DNA of 64,000 nucleotides from assembly GCA_011037195.1 (NCBI GenBank), contig JAAEAF010002708.1, positions 1 through 64,000 of the forward strand, read 5' to 3'. Both the position numbers and the translations under genes were made by a program. Under the pieces are notes generated by a model, which saw nothing but the letters and a program-made list of their open reading frames with translations, ran no database searches and was not told where the DNA came from. This DNA is from Triatoma infestans. Taxonomy: Eukaryota; Arthropoda; Insecta; Hemiptera; Reduviidae. This document shows, piece after piece, positions 1 through 12,429 of this stretch (positions are counted from its first letter, which is position 1; every line of letters starts with the position of its first letter).

Positions 1-610
1 AGGTAGAGAGGAAGTATTGCGATCGTGTCAGATTTCCAAAATTGAGTTTTTCACCGAAACTTCATATTTTAAGTTCCGTATGTGTCACCGTATCTGAAAC
101 GAAGGTTTCAAGCTAAAAACCATCAAACGAAAGTACGAATATCCCGATTTTTTTTTTCAAGTTTTTCAAGATTTTCTCGAAAACCAATGCAATGATTTTC
201 GTATCTAACCACTTTTATTTGAAACATTTGCCCGGGAAAGTTGATTTTTTGAGGAGTTCTCAGGCAAAGTAACGCTAAGTTTTCCTCTAAGGCACTACTT
301 TAAAAGTCTGTATGGTTCTATCACATGAAATATTAATGTACATTGAAAGCGTTGCTAGAATTCCATATTTGATGAAAATCGAAATACCGGCAGTGCCACT
401 ATACAGAAATAGATTTTTCGAGATGTTTTGTTTCATTTTATCGACTTTAATGATTTCCTTCAAACTGAAAGTGCTAACAGCGCAGATATAAATAAACCTA
501 TAACTTTTATTGGAAAGATTACAAAAAAAAAATACGTAATTTGTAGCATTAAATTTCCAAAATTATGTTTATTCAATGTTATTAGTGCGCTCTTTTGGGC
601 TAGAATGTAA
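1..610 (+). repeat. Family R dispersed repeat, copy 1 (cut by window edge)
   Basis: The window opens inside the terminal block shared by all family R copies: GAGGAAGTATTGCGATCGTGTCA, an A/T run, then GAGTTTTTCACCG. It continues through the conserved inner block (TTTTCTCGAAAACC, then CTTTTATTTGAAACATTTGCCCGGG) and the AGTTTTCCTCTAAGGCACTA segment. The far end is eroded and no inverse arm is visible before 650. I see no coding capacity; the 60-codon frame at 428 has no recognisable content. Confidence 0.6.
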
Positions 611-765
611 TCATTTCTCTAACTGCCGCCTGGGTTGGTAGTTGGTACTTCCCTCCCAGCTTACCTAAAATGACTAAAATTTAAATTAAAAAAAATAAAC
701 TGGTATTTCTATATAATTGTCTAACAGCAACAAGAGAAATTAGTGATTGTTTCACACCGGTTTTT

Positions 766-2105
766 TTTTTTTTACTTTCTCCAACTGGCGACAAGAGGAA
801 GTATTGTAATCATGTCAAATTTTCGATATCGAGTTTTCCGAAAAATCCGTTAGGCTTGTACGTGTAAACAGCATAGCTCAAAAAGGAAAAATTGTAGAAA
901 GTTCAAAGTTGATATTCCGTTTAGATATCACCATGGAATCCGAAAGTAGGTTATCTGTCAAAATTTGTCAACCGGAAGTACCACTTTACTAAATGTTTTT
1001 TTTTACTTTTTACGATTTTCTCAAAAATGGCTTCAACGATTTTCTTGAAACATGGTATATCAACTACACATACAAACAGATACAACATTTATTTGAAACA
1101 TTTGTTCGGGAAAATTGATTCAAGGGCACTTCCGGTTTACTAATTTTCTTGAAACTCAGACTTTGTGCAATCTATTCATTTATAATTAATTTTGTTTAGT
1201 TGGTACAATTGTATAATCAACAATGATAGCAATTTAGAGTAAACATAACCCCTTCTCCTCTTCCACAGAGCCCCTAAAATGACTTTACCACGAGAAATGT
1301 TTCAAAAAGAAGTTGTAAAGGGGGGGGGGTTGTATGTTGTAGTGTACATTCCTAGTTCAAAGAAAATCGTTGGAGTCGTTTTAGAGAAAATAGCAGAAAA
1401 CTGAAAAATACTTTTCAGTTAAAAACTCACTTCCGGTCATACGATATTATTTATAATGGGTATGATGAAGGAGAGAAATGGTTTGATTTGAATAAATCGA
1501 TTAGATATGGCTGAACACTGACAATGTAAAAAGTGACACAATAAACTGGTAGAGTATGGTAGAGTGGTAAAGGGTAAGGTAAATGACACGTTGTGACTGG
1601 CGAGTGAACTCTGTTGTATATCTAGTTTGAAGAAAGTAAGTAAAGAATGTATAACAAGTTTGAAGAAAATCGTTAGAGCCATTTCTGAGAAAATTGTAAA
1701 AAAGTAAAAATAAAAAAAATCCATTAAAGTGGCACTTCTGGTTGAGGAATTTTGACAGATAACCTATTGTCGGATCCCATGGTGATATCTAAACGGAATA
1801 TCAAGAGCGTGAACTTTCTACAATTTTTCGTTTTTGAGCTATGCTGTTTACAAACACACGTACACACATCCACACAAGCACTCACACACACACAAAACAC
1901 ATGCACACACAGACCATATTTAAAAACCACTTTTTTGGATTCAGGGGATTATTATGAATTTATCTAGCAAAAACTGTCCAGTAAAAACACGATTCCTGTT
2001 TACTATTTTTCACGGTTCACTAATTGACGTGTATATTCGGTGAAAACTGGATATCGAAAATTTGACACGATTACAATAATTCCTCTGACTGGCAGTAAGA
2101 GAAAA
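766..2105. repeat. Family R copy 2, with both inverted arms
   Basis: This is the best copy for seeing the architecture. The left arm (about 766-1135) and the reverse complement of the right arm (about 1645-2105) match over several hundred bases. Both run in the same order: pyrimidine-rich TTACTTTCT, an AGAGGAAGTATTGTAATC-like block, GTCAAATTTTCGATATC, AACAGCATAGCTCAAAAA, GATATTCCGTTTAGATATCACCATG, GGTTATCTGTCAAAAT, a poly-T stretch, then TCTCAAAAATGGCTTCAACG. The right arm also carries a CA/TG microsatellite (about 1856-1912). The middle holds an inner module with CACTTCCGGTTTACT. This looks like a foldback or long-TIR non-autonomous element. No transposase is visible in it. Confidence 0.65.
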
Positions 2106-2109
2106 CAAA

Positions 2110-3030
2110 AACTATCAAATCCTATAATTAATCCTAAAAAAAAAAATTTAACAAAAAAAAACAATTCAGAAAGAACACAGCTAAATATGAATAGAAACTC
2201 AAATTAGGAAGACACCAATTATTTAGTTGTAAAAGAATATAATTTTTTATAATACGAAACCGGAAGGAAACTGTTGAAATTAAATAGAGGAACTTTACTA
2301 TTGCTGTTCGTATGTTTTTTCTTTTTGTAAAATGTACGACGATATTTTTGCAATAACAACAACAATGACTGCAACACTGTAGTATAAATAAATCAGTGAC
2401 TCATTTATAATTTTAATCAATTGGGAGATCTGGATAAATTTAATTAGGAAATTTTAACATCTTTCTTGATTGTAACTGATATTTTCCATCTTGATGGCAC
2501 AAGTTTGTCCATCTAACAATATAATATAAGTACTTGTATAACATAAAGTACTTAGAGTAAAAATCTAATGAAAACATTGACCCGACTCTCTCTTGCTTCA
2601 ATTAACACAATTTTAAAGAGTAATTTCCTTTAATCTTGCAATTTTTACTAGATAAATAGTAACCCTAACCACCCTATGGCTGGCAGAATTGAAACAGTTA
2701 GATTGTAGTCCAGAATACAGAGCCAATAATATTGATCAAACCACAATAAAATCGGAAATCTTACGCACAGTTTACTCTGAACCCCATAAAAATCTATTCT
2801 TTCACAAAATTAATGTGACAATGTGCCAGTGATAGGTTTGTATGTCTGGGCATTTCGCAGTCCAAGTTTAATGGAAAATGTTAACAGTTGTTGTTTTCGA
2901 GAAAATTCCTATTCAAATTTGGAAATCTATCAATGTTTCTAATGTATCTAATACTATAGAGGTGATAAAACCATATATTATACTGAAGTGGTATGTACAT
3001 TAGTGAAAAACAAGATCTTACTTTTCCCTC
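2110..3030. other. AT-rich intergenic stretch
   Basis: No gene, RNA or clear mobile element seen. Around 2840-3000 there are scattered similarities to family R inner modules (for example ATACTATAGAGGTGATAAAACC), so part of it may be an eroded copy. Confidence 0.4.
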
Positions 3031-3859
3031 CAAAACCAGCAAAAAAAATCTGGTATGAAACACTCACACAACTTTCACTTACACCAGTTCTCAAAATTAT
3101 AATTGACAAATTTCATAGTTTGTGTACCAAATTTAATGAAATTCGACGAAAACTGAAAAAAACTGTTCAGTAAAAGCGCACATCCGGTTAACTAATTTCC
3201 TTGAAACTCGGAATTTTGGCCATCCATTTATTTCTAATTAATTTTGTTTGGATGATAGAATTGTATAATCAACTATGATTTCACTTTAGAGAAAAACATA
3301 ACCCTGAATTTTCCCAGAGAAATGTTTTAAATAAAAGATGTAGATCATTGTTTGTTGAGTTTATATAATATGTTTCAAGCAAATCGTTGGGGCCATTTTT
3401 AAGAAAATCGCGAAAAAGTGGAAAAAATCATTTAGTAAAGTGGTAGAGCAAACGCACTTCCGGTCATCTGATTTTTTCAAACTTGGAATTTCAACAACAT
3501 ATTTAATTTTAATTAACATTATTTAGATGATGGAATTTGTTTAATAAACTGAAATAGCACTTTAGATGAAAACCTAACCCCACCTCTCCCCCATAACTGC
3601 CCTTAAATGAATTTTCCCAGAGAAATGTTTCAAATAAAAGTTGTAGCTCTTTGTATGTGTAGTTGAATAACAAGTTTGAAGAAAATCGTCTGAGCCATTT
3701 TTGAGGAAAAACGCAAAAAAGTAAAAAAACTAACAAGTAAAGTGGTACTTCCGGTTGAGGAATTTTGGCAGATGACCCACTGTCCAATGACATTGTGATA
3801 TCTAAACGGAATATCAAGTTTCAACTTTCTACACTTTTTCGTTTTTGAACTATGCTGTT

Positions 3860-3900
<41 letters not shown>

Positions 3901-4025
3901 CATTTGCTAAAAACCATTTTTTTGGACTCAGGGGACCTCAAAACGGATATTTTCGGTGAAAACTCGATATCGAAAAGTTGACACGATAACAATACTTCCT
4001 CTTACAAGGAGTAAGAGAAAGTAAA
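3030..4025. repeat. Family R copy 3, inner modules plus right arm
   Basis: It starts with the inner block TCTGGTATGAAACACTCACAC, then shows two successive inner modules each containing a CTTCCGGT or CATCCGGT core (about 3183 and 3457) before the right arm. The right arm ends with a (CA)n run (about 3866-3898), CAGGGGACCTCAAAACG, GAAAACTCGATATCGAAAAG, TTGACACGATAACAATACTTCC and a terminal hairpin (CTCTTAC, loop, GTAAGAG; about 3996-4022). A further fragment in the same orientation lies at about 4060-4160. Confidence 0.6.
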
Positions 4026-4164
4026 AAGTGATAAGTATTAATGTATTTAGATAGTTTGCAAAGTTTAGAGAAAATCATTGGATCCATTTTCATGAAAATC
4101 AGAAAAAAACTGAAAAAAAAAAACATGCAGTGAAATCGCGTTTCTGGTTGATGGAATTTGTTAG

Positions 4165-4990
4165 CAACAGATGCGTTGGTATGATAGGTACACTAAATAT
4201 TACTTAATTGGAAAGACATTTTTCTTCTTTCGTCTGTTTGTTATCGCTCATAGTTATCGTAAATAAAATTGACCTAAAAAAAAAAAAAAATTAAACCGTT
4301 AATTTTGACAGTTAAATAATACAAAACAAATGTAAAGGTAAAAATTAGCGAGAGAAAAAAAAAAAATGATATAAAGTTAGTCGACAAATTCTTAAACATA
4401 AATAAATAAAGTTAATATGGAAATAAATATAAAATTTTATGAATAAAACAGAATATAAATATAAAGAAGTTGCTTCTACTGTTGGTATGAGAGAGAGAGA
4501 GACTGTGTGAGAGTGGAGAGAGTGTAGAGAGAGTGATGGTAAAGAGAGTGACCAGTTCTTCTAAATCCATTAATGTGGTACACGGAACTTCAATATATCT
4601 GGTCACAAAACAAATATAATGTACAATATTGACTTATTCGTTTCACTTTAACTTGTTTGATCTTAAACCGTACACATATGTCAGAAATAGAGGAAAATGG
4701 ATATCCATGTATTAAGGCGTTGCTGTTGTTCCGTATATAAAATACATTAGTGTACTTCCAAGTATGTGACATGTTCAAACTTGTTTCCATGATTACTCGC
4801 CACCCTCAGTTTTTTACTTTCTCTTACTCCTAGTTTCTCTACATTATCTGTACAACAGGTGATCTTAAGTGATTTTATCAATACACTTATTAATCTTATA
4901 TCTATTGTTCTACTGTTCTTTTTATTTCCTTTTACTCTTTACTCTTCTAAGTATTTACAAAATTCTTTTTACTATTTTAAGAAATTCCTA
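4165..4990. other. AT-rich stretch with GA-rich low complexity
   Basis: A GAGA-rich segment lies at about 4490-4545. The rest is poly-A/T-rich. No coding region or recognisable repeat is supported. Confidence 0.4.
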
Positions 4991-5472
4991 AATTCTTTTA
5001 CTGTTTTAGAGGAAGTATCGCGTTTAAAAATTTTCTAATTTGAGAATTCACCGGATATTTTAGATCCCCAGTGTATTGGAAAAAAAAATAAAAAATAAAA
5101 ACTGGTGTGAAACACTCACACGACTTTCTCTAACTACAATTTCTTTAAAATCGCAAAGTTTACAAACTAGGCTTTATAGGCTTGCTATAAAAAAATGTGG
5201 ACACAATTTAAATGAGAAAATAACTGAAAGGAGTCCCCCCCCTGAATCCCTAAAATAAATTTTTGTCGAAAAAATGTTTCAAATAGAATGAGAGGTTTAT
5301 TTGGGTGCAGTGAGAGTAGTCCAAGTTTAATGGAAATCCCTAAGGCCGTTTTCAAGAAAATTTCAAAAATTCAAAAATCTATTGTGTAAATTGGCATTTG
5401 CGGTAAACCGATTTTCTTCAAATTTGGAATTCTTCCAATGCCTCTACAATACATCAATATTATACATTCATA

Positions 5473-5790
5473 TTAGAGATAGTTTCCGTGATAGCCTGCT
5501 TCTTTTTGTGGTCATAGATCGGTCCGGTTCGGGCGTTCGCTCATCATCAGGATGTTTTTGTCAAAACAGTGTGTGCCAGAGCAAATTTAGTCGATACACT
5601 CCAGTGTTTACTAGTTAGTATACTCGAGTGAATCTACTAAATTTGCTCTGTGCAAGTGTATGTGAACACACTGTTTTGATAAAAACATCCTGATGATGGG
5701 TGAACGCCCAAAACCGGTTGATCACAAAAAGAAGCAGATTATTATGGAAAATATCTCTGATGTTTTCAGCTCTGCGAAACCAACCACAAC
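5473..5790. mobile_element. Palindromic (foldback) MITE, copy P1
   Basis: Two arms of about 140 bases form a near-perfect inverted repeat: left about 5473-5610, right about 5622-5760. Both contain CTGCTTCTTTTTGTG, a GGGCGTTC block, CATCATCAGGATGTTTTT and AGCAAATTTAGT in mirrored order. A short non-palindromic tail (TTCAGCTCTGCGAAACCAACC) follows the right arm. The element has no coding capacity. Copy P2 at 44879-45103 shares the arms and tail, and a tail fragment occurs near 61535, so this is a multi-copy non-autonomous element. Confidence 0.65.
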
Positions 5791-5794
5791 TTTT

Positions 5795-5865
5795 ATATAT
5801 TTGTATATATATATATAATTTTATATATATACGCATATATATAAAATGTATATATATTCATTTGT
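5795..5865. repeat. (TA)n low-complexity tract
   Basis: Repeated TATATA runs lie directly after the MITE tail. Confidence 0.7.
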
Positions 5866-6164
5866 AACTTTTCTCCTAGAAATGTCATCTAAGAGGGGTT
5901 TAGGTGAAGGGGTGGGATTGCGCTTTCCTTTAAAGAACCATTTCTATTTATTATACTATTTTATCGTCTATCTAATGTTAATTACAATCAAAAGAAATAC
6001 CAAAATTCCAAGTTTGAAGAAAATCGGTGTACCAAAAGTGCGACTTTAATGAGCAGTTTATTTCATTTTTTGCAATTTTCTCCATAAAGATATCAACGGT
6101 TGTTTCATTAATTGGGTATATTAACCATATACGGTATTAGGCAAGACCAGAAGAGATAGGATTT

Positions 6165-6440
6165 GGAAATACGACAGTAAGAGAGATCTAAGCGTGGAAC
6201 CCACCACAGAAAAGATTCAACAGCTGGTACGGTCATGTGACCGGATCGCCACAGTAGTTCTTGATTGGAGGGAAGAAGGCGACGGGGACGTTCCCGAAGA
6301 ACATGTGAGCAAGATGTGAGGGAAGGTCTGCAGGATAGATCGGATAGAGTGGTGTCGTGAGAGAAATCGCCCAGGGATAAGGAAGAGAATGGAGGAAACT
6401 CTCGAAACCATCAGTGTGCGGTAGAAGCGGATCAGATGAT
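6165..6440 (+). pseudogene. LINE 3' coding remnant (RTE-like C-terminus)
   Basis: The plus strand, read across frame breaks, gives RFNSWYGHV followed by a basic region and EGLQDRSDRVV. This resembles the C-terminal end of RTE-like LINE ORF2 proteins, where an RW-GHV motif follows the reverse transcriptase. Only the tail remains, with stops and frameshifts. A (TG)n tract follows at about 6513-6539. Identification rests on one short motif and composition, so other LINE clades are possible. Confidence 0.35.
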
Positions 6441-7440
6441 GTTGAAGATGGTGTTTTATAATACTGTATTAACATATATAAAGAGTTAATGATATATAAG
6501 AGAAAATTGTAAATGTGTGTGTGTGTGTGTGTGTGTATGTGAATCACAACAGATTCACATAAAGGAAGCAGAACGACCTTGAAATACTAGCTAATGCTTT
6601 GATACACATAGTATTTGGTTTAACGAAGATGTTTGTACTATAGTATTACCATTGAGAACAGTAATGTTTGTATTAAATGATAACAAAACTATTTGATTTT
6701 TTAACTGGAAGTATCTGAATGTAACAAGAAGACCTATTTTTCCAATAAAAATTAAAACAAAAAGAAAATATTAGTATAAACAACTATATCATACAAACAA
6801 CTATGATCTAATCGTACGTAATTTTATGTAACAAGGAAATACCGATATAAAACTAGATCGTTGTCTAGAGAATGCTCCAACGAAGAAAAAAAGAAGCTTC
6901 TATAATATGAAAGCAAACTATTCAATGATTTTCAGTAAGTTTAACTGAAATAAAATTCAATTATTATGACCCAATTTCCATTTTATAAGATTTTTACGGC
7001 GAATTTAAAACAACTTGAACTTGATATGAGATTTGTATGTTGTAATTTTTTTGACAGTTTACTCACATTTTTAGTGATGCCATGTTTTGAAAAATTATTG
7101 CTCATACTAGATCATTTGATACGTTATTTTTCATAATTTTATGGAATGCTAAAAAATATCTTAGAGAACAAACTAGCAAAACCAAGTTATATATTTCAAG
7201 ATTTGTTTAACAACTTATTTTTCCTTCTTTTATCAATTTGTTACATTTACGAAGTAAATACGTCAGAATATATCTCCGGAAATGCAATATTATAAAAAAA
7301 AAAGTTGTTTTCTGAACTGAGAACAGGAAAAGTATTTAAAAGTTAAACTGTACCGGATGTACAATCTTTTGTTATTAATTTATCTTATTCTGTGAGGTTT
7401 TTTTTTTATATTAATTGAATAACCGTCCTTGATAATATAT
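6440..7440. other. AT-rich stretch, no gene seen
   Basis: Apart from the (TG)n run at about 6513-6539 I see no gene or structured repeat here. Confidence 0.4.
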
Positions 7441-7444
7441 TTTA

Positions 7445-7790
7445 CAAACTTCTCTTTTACTTGTGATTTTCTCTTACTGCCATAAGAGAATTCTTTACTG
7501 CCACATTGTGTCATGTAAATTTTCAAAAATTGAGTTTTCACAAGAAATATTGAGTTACTTTAAATACGATTTTTTTAAAGCGAATATTTTGTGTGTGTGT
7601 GTGTGTGTGTGTATGTATTGTGTGAGTAAAAGAGAATAATTCAAATATTAAAAAATCGTAGAAAGCTAAAATTTAATATTCCTCCTTGCAATCACGAAAG
7701 AAACTACAATACACAAAAACATTTGATCAAAAATCACGATTTAATTAATTTTTTTTTAAAACAATTTTTCCCGATTTTCCGGAAGGAATA
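7445..7790. repeat. Family R copy 5 (partial arm)
   Basis: It contains TTTCTCTTACTGCCATAAGAG, a terminal hairpin-like block, then TTTTCAAAAATTGAGTTTTCAC, a (TG)n run at about 7589-7612 and the eroded start of the next arm block. The TG run occupies the position at which other copies carry theirs. Confidence 0.5.
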
Positions 7791-7829
7791 ATAGTATTAT
7801 AGAAGGGAATGGCATGACCAACGGCTTGG

Positions 7830-8350
7830 CAAGATGAGACGCAGGGGATTATTACCATGGATCCGGAATCCTTTTATGCTTTAAACCAACATTCTCTCCT
7901 GAAGTGCTCACATATGAGGCGTATTGTTCTGGAAATCCATTCCGAGACGGAGATAGACTGGGCAATAACGACCATCTGAGGCATGCACTATCAGAGTAAA
8001 AATGGACTCAATATGCAGACAGATTAAGGAAGAGTCAGAATTGAGTGAACGGCGAGTCTAGAGAGAGAAGCAATATTGATTAAGAGAACAATACTGTCAG
8101 CCTAACTTAGTAAGTCACAAGAGTTCGGTTGAGATGGATAGGCCATGTAGAGAGGAAGGAGCCAGAATGAGTCCTAAAAAAAGATGATGAATGGCAAAGA
8201 TGATGCAAGGGGCAAGAATACGAGAAAGCTCGCTAGCCTGATGGCTGAATGATGTTCAGGACGGCATGAGGAGGATGGGAGGGTGTTGGTGGAGAAGGGA
8301 GATCCAGTATAAGGTAGGTTGGAGTCGGATTGTCAAGAAAACCTTGGACT
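7830..8350 (+). pseudogene. LINE ORF2 C-terminal remnant (RTE-like)
   Basis: One frame reads VRLRWIGHVERKEPE, matching the RLRWIGHV signature near the end of RTE/BovB-like LINE ORF2 proteins (family knowledge). Flanking sequence is coding-like and less AT-rich than its surroundings, but it is broken by many stops and frame changes. No reverse transcriptase catalytic motif remains. The fragment is on the plus strand, like the one at 6.2 kb, and the two may belong to related families. Confidence 0.45.
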
Positions 8351-8452
8351 TCAATGGACCGTACCGCTAACGATGACAGATTTGTTTAACGAAACATTGT
8401 AGACACAGGGAAGACCTGGAGAAGTTGGGCTCAGAATAACACCTGCAGATTA

Positions 8453-8758
8453 ATGGAGGAAACTGCAATATATCTCCTGATATTTCCTGATACTTCCGAA
8501 TACAGCATGTGTTTAGAAGCCCGGATTGGCTTCCGGAATCGGTTATTGGAGGAGGAAATATCCTTCCTAAAACGTTCCGAGATCTTCAAATTTCTTAGAG
8601 AAATAGATTTGGAAGAGATGCGTAGGTTGAGAGATCTCATTCAGCCACCAGATGGGGAGGCATACAATAGATCTTTTAACAATTCATTGTACCATACCCC
8701 CAAAGTAAAAAAAAATTGCAAGAGCTGCGTACGCCTTATCTGCTATTTCAATATGTAA
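8453..8758 (+). CDS. Short hypothetical ORF, 101 codons, probably LINE-derived
   Basis: An uninterrupted frame starts with ATG at 8453. Residues 20-65 are rich in E, R and L (EEEISFLKRSEIFKFL, then LEEMRRLRDL), suggesting a helical segment. I recognise no domain. It follows the LINE C-terminal remnant directly, so it may be its 3' part and not a host gene. No promoter or polyadenylation signal is convincing. Confidence 0.15.
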   Translation: MEETAIYLLIFPDTSEYSMCLEARIGFRNRLLEEEISFLKRSEIFKFLREIDLEEMRRLRDLIQPPDGEAYNRSFNNSLYHTPKVKKNCKSCVRLICYFNM

Positions 8759-8759
8759 T

Positions 8760-10515
8760 GATTTTGTGGGATATATGTGAGTTAGACAACTGAACTGCCA
8801 CACTGATGATTCACTGGTTATTGAATAAAGCAACGAACAGTCAGAACTTTACAGTTAAACTAGAGAAAGTGAAAGGGAAAGAGGAGCGTAAGGCTTATAG
8901 AGCAGAGCGGCGTCACAGACTAGGCTGTGTTATCTTCCTGAAGGTTTTTCAATAGAAAACTCCCTCGCTTTTGTGGTAGTCGAGCCTATCTCTTCTTGGT
9001 TCTGTTCGGAATAAGTAGTTAAGGCTTGTCTTTCCTAGAGTGTAATGTTAAGCTAATTGTAGTGCTAAGTCCATCACAAATATCATGCAAGATCCCCACA
9101 CCCACCCACCCATTATATATTGTTAAGGGAATTAATAATTTAATAAAAATTGCAACTTTGATAAAAATTTGCCCATGTAAACTTTAAGAATTGCAGTAAA
9201 AGAAAATCGTATAAATATTTGACCAGATACTTTGAAAGAAGATGATTCATTAAAAGTAAAAATATATAAGAGTAAAATATAAAAATAAAAGAGACAGAAA
9301 AAAAAATCAGCAATAAATTAGATTAGTTTGTGATGGTGTGATGATGTAAAATGACAGTAAGTAAGTAGAAACAGGAAGGAATTGGATAAACGCCAGCCAG
9401 AGAGAAAGAGAGACAGAGAGAGTGATAGAGCGGCGTCTATCTCTTCAATTTTCAAAGGACTACCTGTTTGGAATGGAATTTTAAAATCTACAACCTAGTA
9501 AAGTCCATTTATTAGATCAGAATTCCGATATAGAGATAGAGTGGGTTCAGGCTGGAGAGCAAGGGGGACAAATAAAAAAAAAGAAAAAGAAACTATTAAT
9601 GAAAGGTCACCGATGGATTAATATCAAAATTTTGAGAGATTTCTACTACAAATTTCTCTAAAAATATAAAATATATTAATAAAAGATTCGATGGAAAAAA
9701 GTTGACGTAATAAATATAACAGATCAACTTTACTGTTGTGAAGTCGTCTAAATAAAACTTAAATTTCATTTATGTTCCTTTTAAATACACATTTTTACCA
9801 TTTGTCTAAACTATAAAGTTACAAATAAATTAAAATGATTTGGAGGCTGTTTTGCTAAAAGGCAAAAAGGTGAGATTTCACTTTATTCAAGCTTTGCTCT
9901 ATAATATAAACGGGGAGCTTTCAAAGCATGTCTTTTGGACCAGAAATTGTTGTTGTATCTTGTTTTGTACACAGAATTATTTAAGTGAGAGTCAAGTTTA
10001 TTGGTAAAATGATTTTAACATGTACCCATTTACAAATTAATAGACAGAATCTTCAGTTTGGATTCCATCAATCCCACTCCATAATCCAATATGGGCATCG
10101 AATTGTAGACACCATTAGCCACCTCGAATCGAAGCCTATATTGCTTTAACGTGTGGTTGTTTTTCTAGGCGTTTCCCAAACATTTTAACAGAATCCGGTA
10201 TGAGAGTTATGCTGTGCAAATTAAAGAGAGCATCCTACCATCCCAGAAACTGTACACAATGAATGGAATAAAACAAGAATAAGATGAAGTGATTCTTATT
10301 AAATTATACATAAATACAAAATGACAAAATTTCTTTAAATTCCCAAATTTTACTCATTTGCCCGAACATAACTATAGAGATGTAGGGAGAGGGGCAGCAA
10401 TTACATACCCAACCAGGTAGTAGAAATGATTACGTTGTAGTCCAGAAAAGAGCGTTAATAATATTGAACAAAAACATTTGAAATTAAAGGTTGCACATTC
10501 CTCAAAACACGTGCA
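8760..10515. other. Intergenic stretch without recognised genes
   Basis: It contains a short GC-richer segment (about 8880-9110), a GA-rich run (about 9405-9425) and otherwise AT-rich unique-looking DNA. No motif supports a gene. Confidence 0.35.
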
Positions 10516-10517
10516 GG

Positions 10518-11335
10518 TTTTTTTTTTTTTTTTTTTTTTTGACAATCATCTAGAGATGCCTAGAGATAATATGTATACATAGTTTTACAAGTTTCAGTTT
10601 GTACTATAATCTCCTAGCTATTTACATTAGTAAAGGATAAAAAAGTCAAACAATTAAAAATTAAATTAAGGGGAAAAAAAATTGACAAAAACCCTAAGCA
10701 ATACGGTCTCAGTAGGTTTCTCACCCTCCGATGCCTGAATTCAATTCCAACGTTATAGTCCCCGACGTTTCTACAAAGCATGTTACTACTAAGACTGGTA
10801 AAGGCAAAAAACTTTTCTGGTGCGAAGAAAATACATTCTTCCAATTCGTCCATTTTACAAGATTCGTGCAAATCGGCAATTCTTCTATATCGTGGCGAGT
10901 TCGTTGCTAGCCTTAAAAACTTGTTTTGCATTATCTAAGGCCATCAATATTGGTCCTGCTGGTAATTACAAGGGTTTGACTACTAATTTTTACAGCAACA
11001 GCTTGTTACTTGGGATCAGTTTAGACTCTCTGAATAATAGCGGGAATAGTGCTCGGATCCCACCGGCTTGCCTTTGTTAATTCGTTCCTTTAGTGAGGGG
11101 CAAAGCTAAGTTTACAGTCGAGAGTGACATCTAGATATCGAACGGAGCTTGACCAAGGCACTGACTGCTCTCGGAAGTGTACTTCTTTCCAAAGCATGAG
11201 ACTATGCTTGGAAAATAAGATAGCTTCAGTTTTGCTGTTAATAATTTTAATTTTCCATCTATCGCAATATCTGCTGATGTGGACCATTGCTTCTGAAATT
11301 TGTGCAGTTGATATTCGAAGTTTACAGTAAATTGT
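10518..11335 (-). pseudogene. Jockey-type LINE 3' end with poly(A) tail
   Basis: Read on the minus strand, the frame starting at 11287 gives a reverse-transcriptase C-terminal segment (RWKIKIINSKTEAILFS, then VPWSSSVRYLDVTLD). That is the KIN--KTEA-LF / SVRYLGV-LD signature of Jockey-group LINEs. After frame breaks, QNKFLRLATNSPRYRRIADL (near 10930-10870) matches the conserved Jockey C-terminal stretch. An A-run on the minus strand (about 10518-10541) marks the 3' end. The endonuclease and catalytic RT core are absent, so it is 5'-truncated and dead. Confidence 0.7.
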
Positions 11336-11515
11336 TAGAGTCTTTTTCGAGAAAATTCCCCAAAAATCTCAAAATCCTATTCTAGTCACAATTCCTGCTT
11401 AATGACTTTTCCAAATTTGGAATTCAAGCAATGCTTTTAATTTATATTAATATTATATAAAGGGCAGAACCATACATTAGCAGTAGTAGTTTAGAGGTAA
11501 GCTTAACCTAAAGCT
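11325..11515. repeat. Family R inner module fragment
   Basis: Shares TTTCGAGAAAATTCC, CAAATTTGGAATTC, CAATGC, TATTAATATTATATA and GTTTAGAGG with the inner modules of other copies. Confidence 0.5.
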
Positions 11516-11519
11516 TAAT

Positions 11520-12400
11520 ATACTATTGGGTATCACCAATCCCACCTATTCAGCGATCTAGATTCATAAGTATCTAATAATTTATATGTGATTAATCTGC
11601 AGGAATGTATCACATCTATTGTAACGTTGTAACGGTTTCTCATTCAAATTTCCTTCATTTAAAACAATTAAATTCGTAATTTATTTATACAGTAGTACAC
11701 TGTGGAGAGAACTTGAATACATAATATATAATTATATCTATGGGTATATGTATATATTTATTGTCTCAACACCGCCTACATAATAATATATCAGGGACAC
11801 AGGAAGACATTCCGTATTAACTGCCAAATTAACTAACTGCCTACATAAGATATTTACCTACCACAAGTTTAAAGATAAAAACTTAATAACAATGAAAAAA
11901 ACATCGTCAAAATAAAATAGTATTTAGTCCACCCGAAATTATAATCTGATCACTTCAATTTGACTAAACCTGAACAATTAAGTCTAAATTCAAGGAAATA
12001 AATTGATTAAGAAACTACAATATATACAACACAACACAACACATACACACACTCACAAAATACAAACATTTGCGAACTAAATAATAATGATGATAATAAT
12101 CATCAAGGGTCAAAATTGTCATAATTACGTCATCGTTGACCTTCAAAAAAAATTATATATATCACCTACTTGAATGGCGTCAACATAATAATAAGCAAGG
12201 AATCAGTTTAGAAAAAATAATAATAATAAAAAAGCAATTAAGCGCCACTTTTGCAGCAGAGTATTATTGTTATAATTGTGATTATTAATGTAATTATCTT
12301 AAAAATGCTATATTATTTTTATTTTTTTAATTGATCGATAAACAATGATGTTGCATTAATTTTTAATGAATTCAATCACTAGCCATAATTTATTATATGA
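11520..12400. other. AT-rich stretch
   Basis: No gene seen. Long A/T-rich sequence with TATA-rich low complexity (about 11720-11760). Confidence 0.4.
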
Positions 12401-12429
12401 AAAAAGTAAGCTGTAAGTTTACACAAGCA

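Larger units (their letters stand above)
4995..6110. repeat. Family R copy 4, interrupted by a palindromic MITE
   Basis: The terminal block (GAGGAAGTATCGCG, about 5010) is followed by the inner block GGTGTGAAACACTCACACG (about 5103) and a TTTGCGGTAAACCG version of the CTTCCGGT core. The copy is then split by the palindromic element at about 5473-5790 and resumes at about 5865 with CTAAGAGGGGTTTAGG and AAGAAAATCGG. The nesting shows that the MITE inserted into an existing family R copy. Confidence 0.55.

Noticed and set aside
5690..5725. CTGATGA / CGAA-type motif in the palindromic MITE resembling a hammerhead ribozyme core
   Set aside because: CTGATGA (CTGAAGA in P2), a GC-rich stem and AAAC are present, but the junction has an extra base and I could not find stem III with a cleavage-site triplet. 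It does not satisfy the hammerhead consensus.
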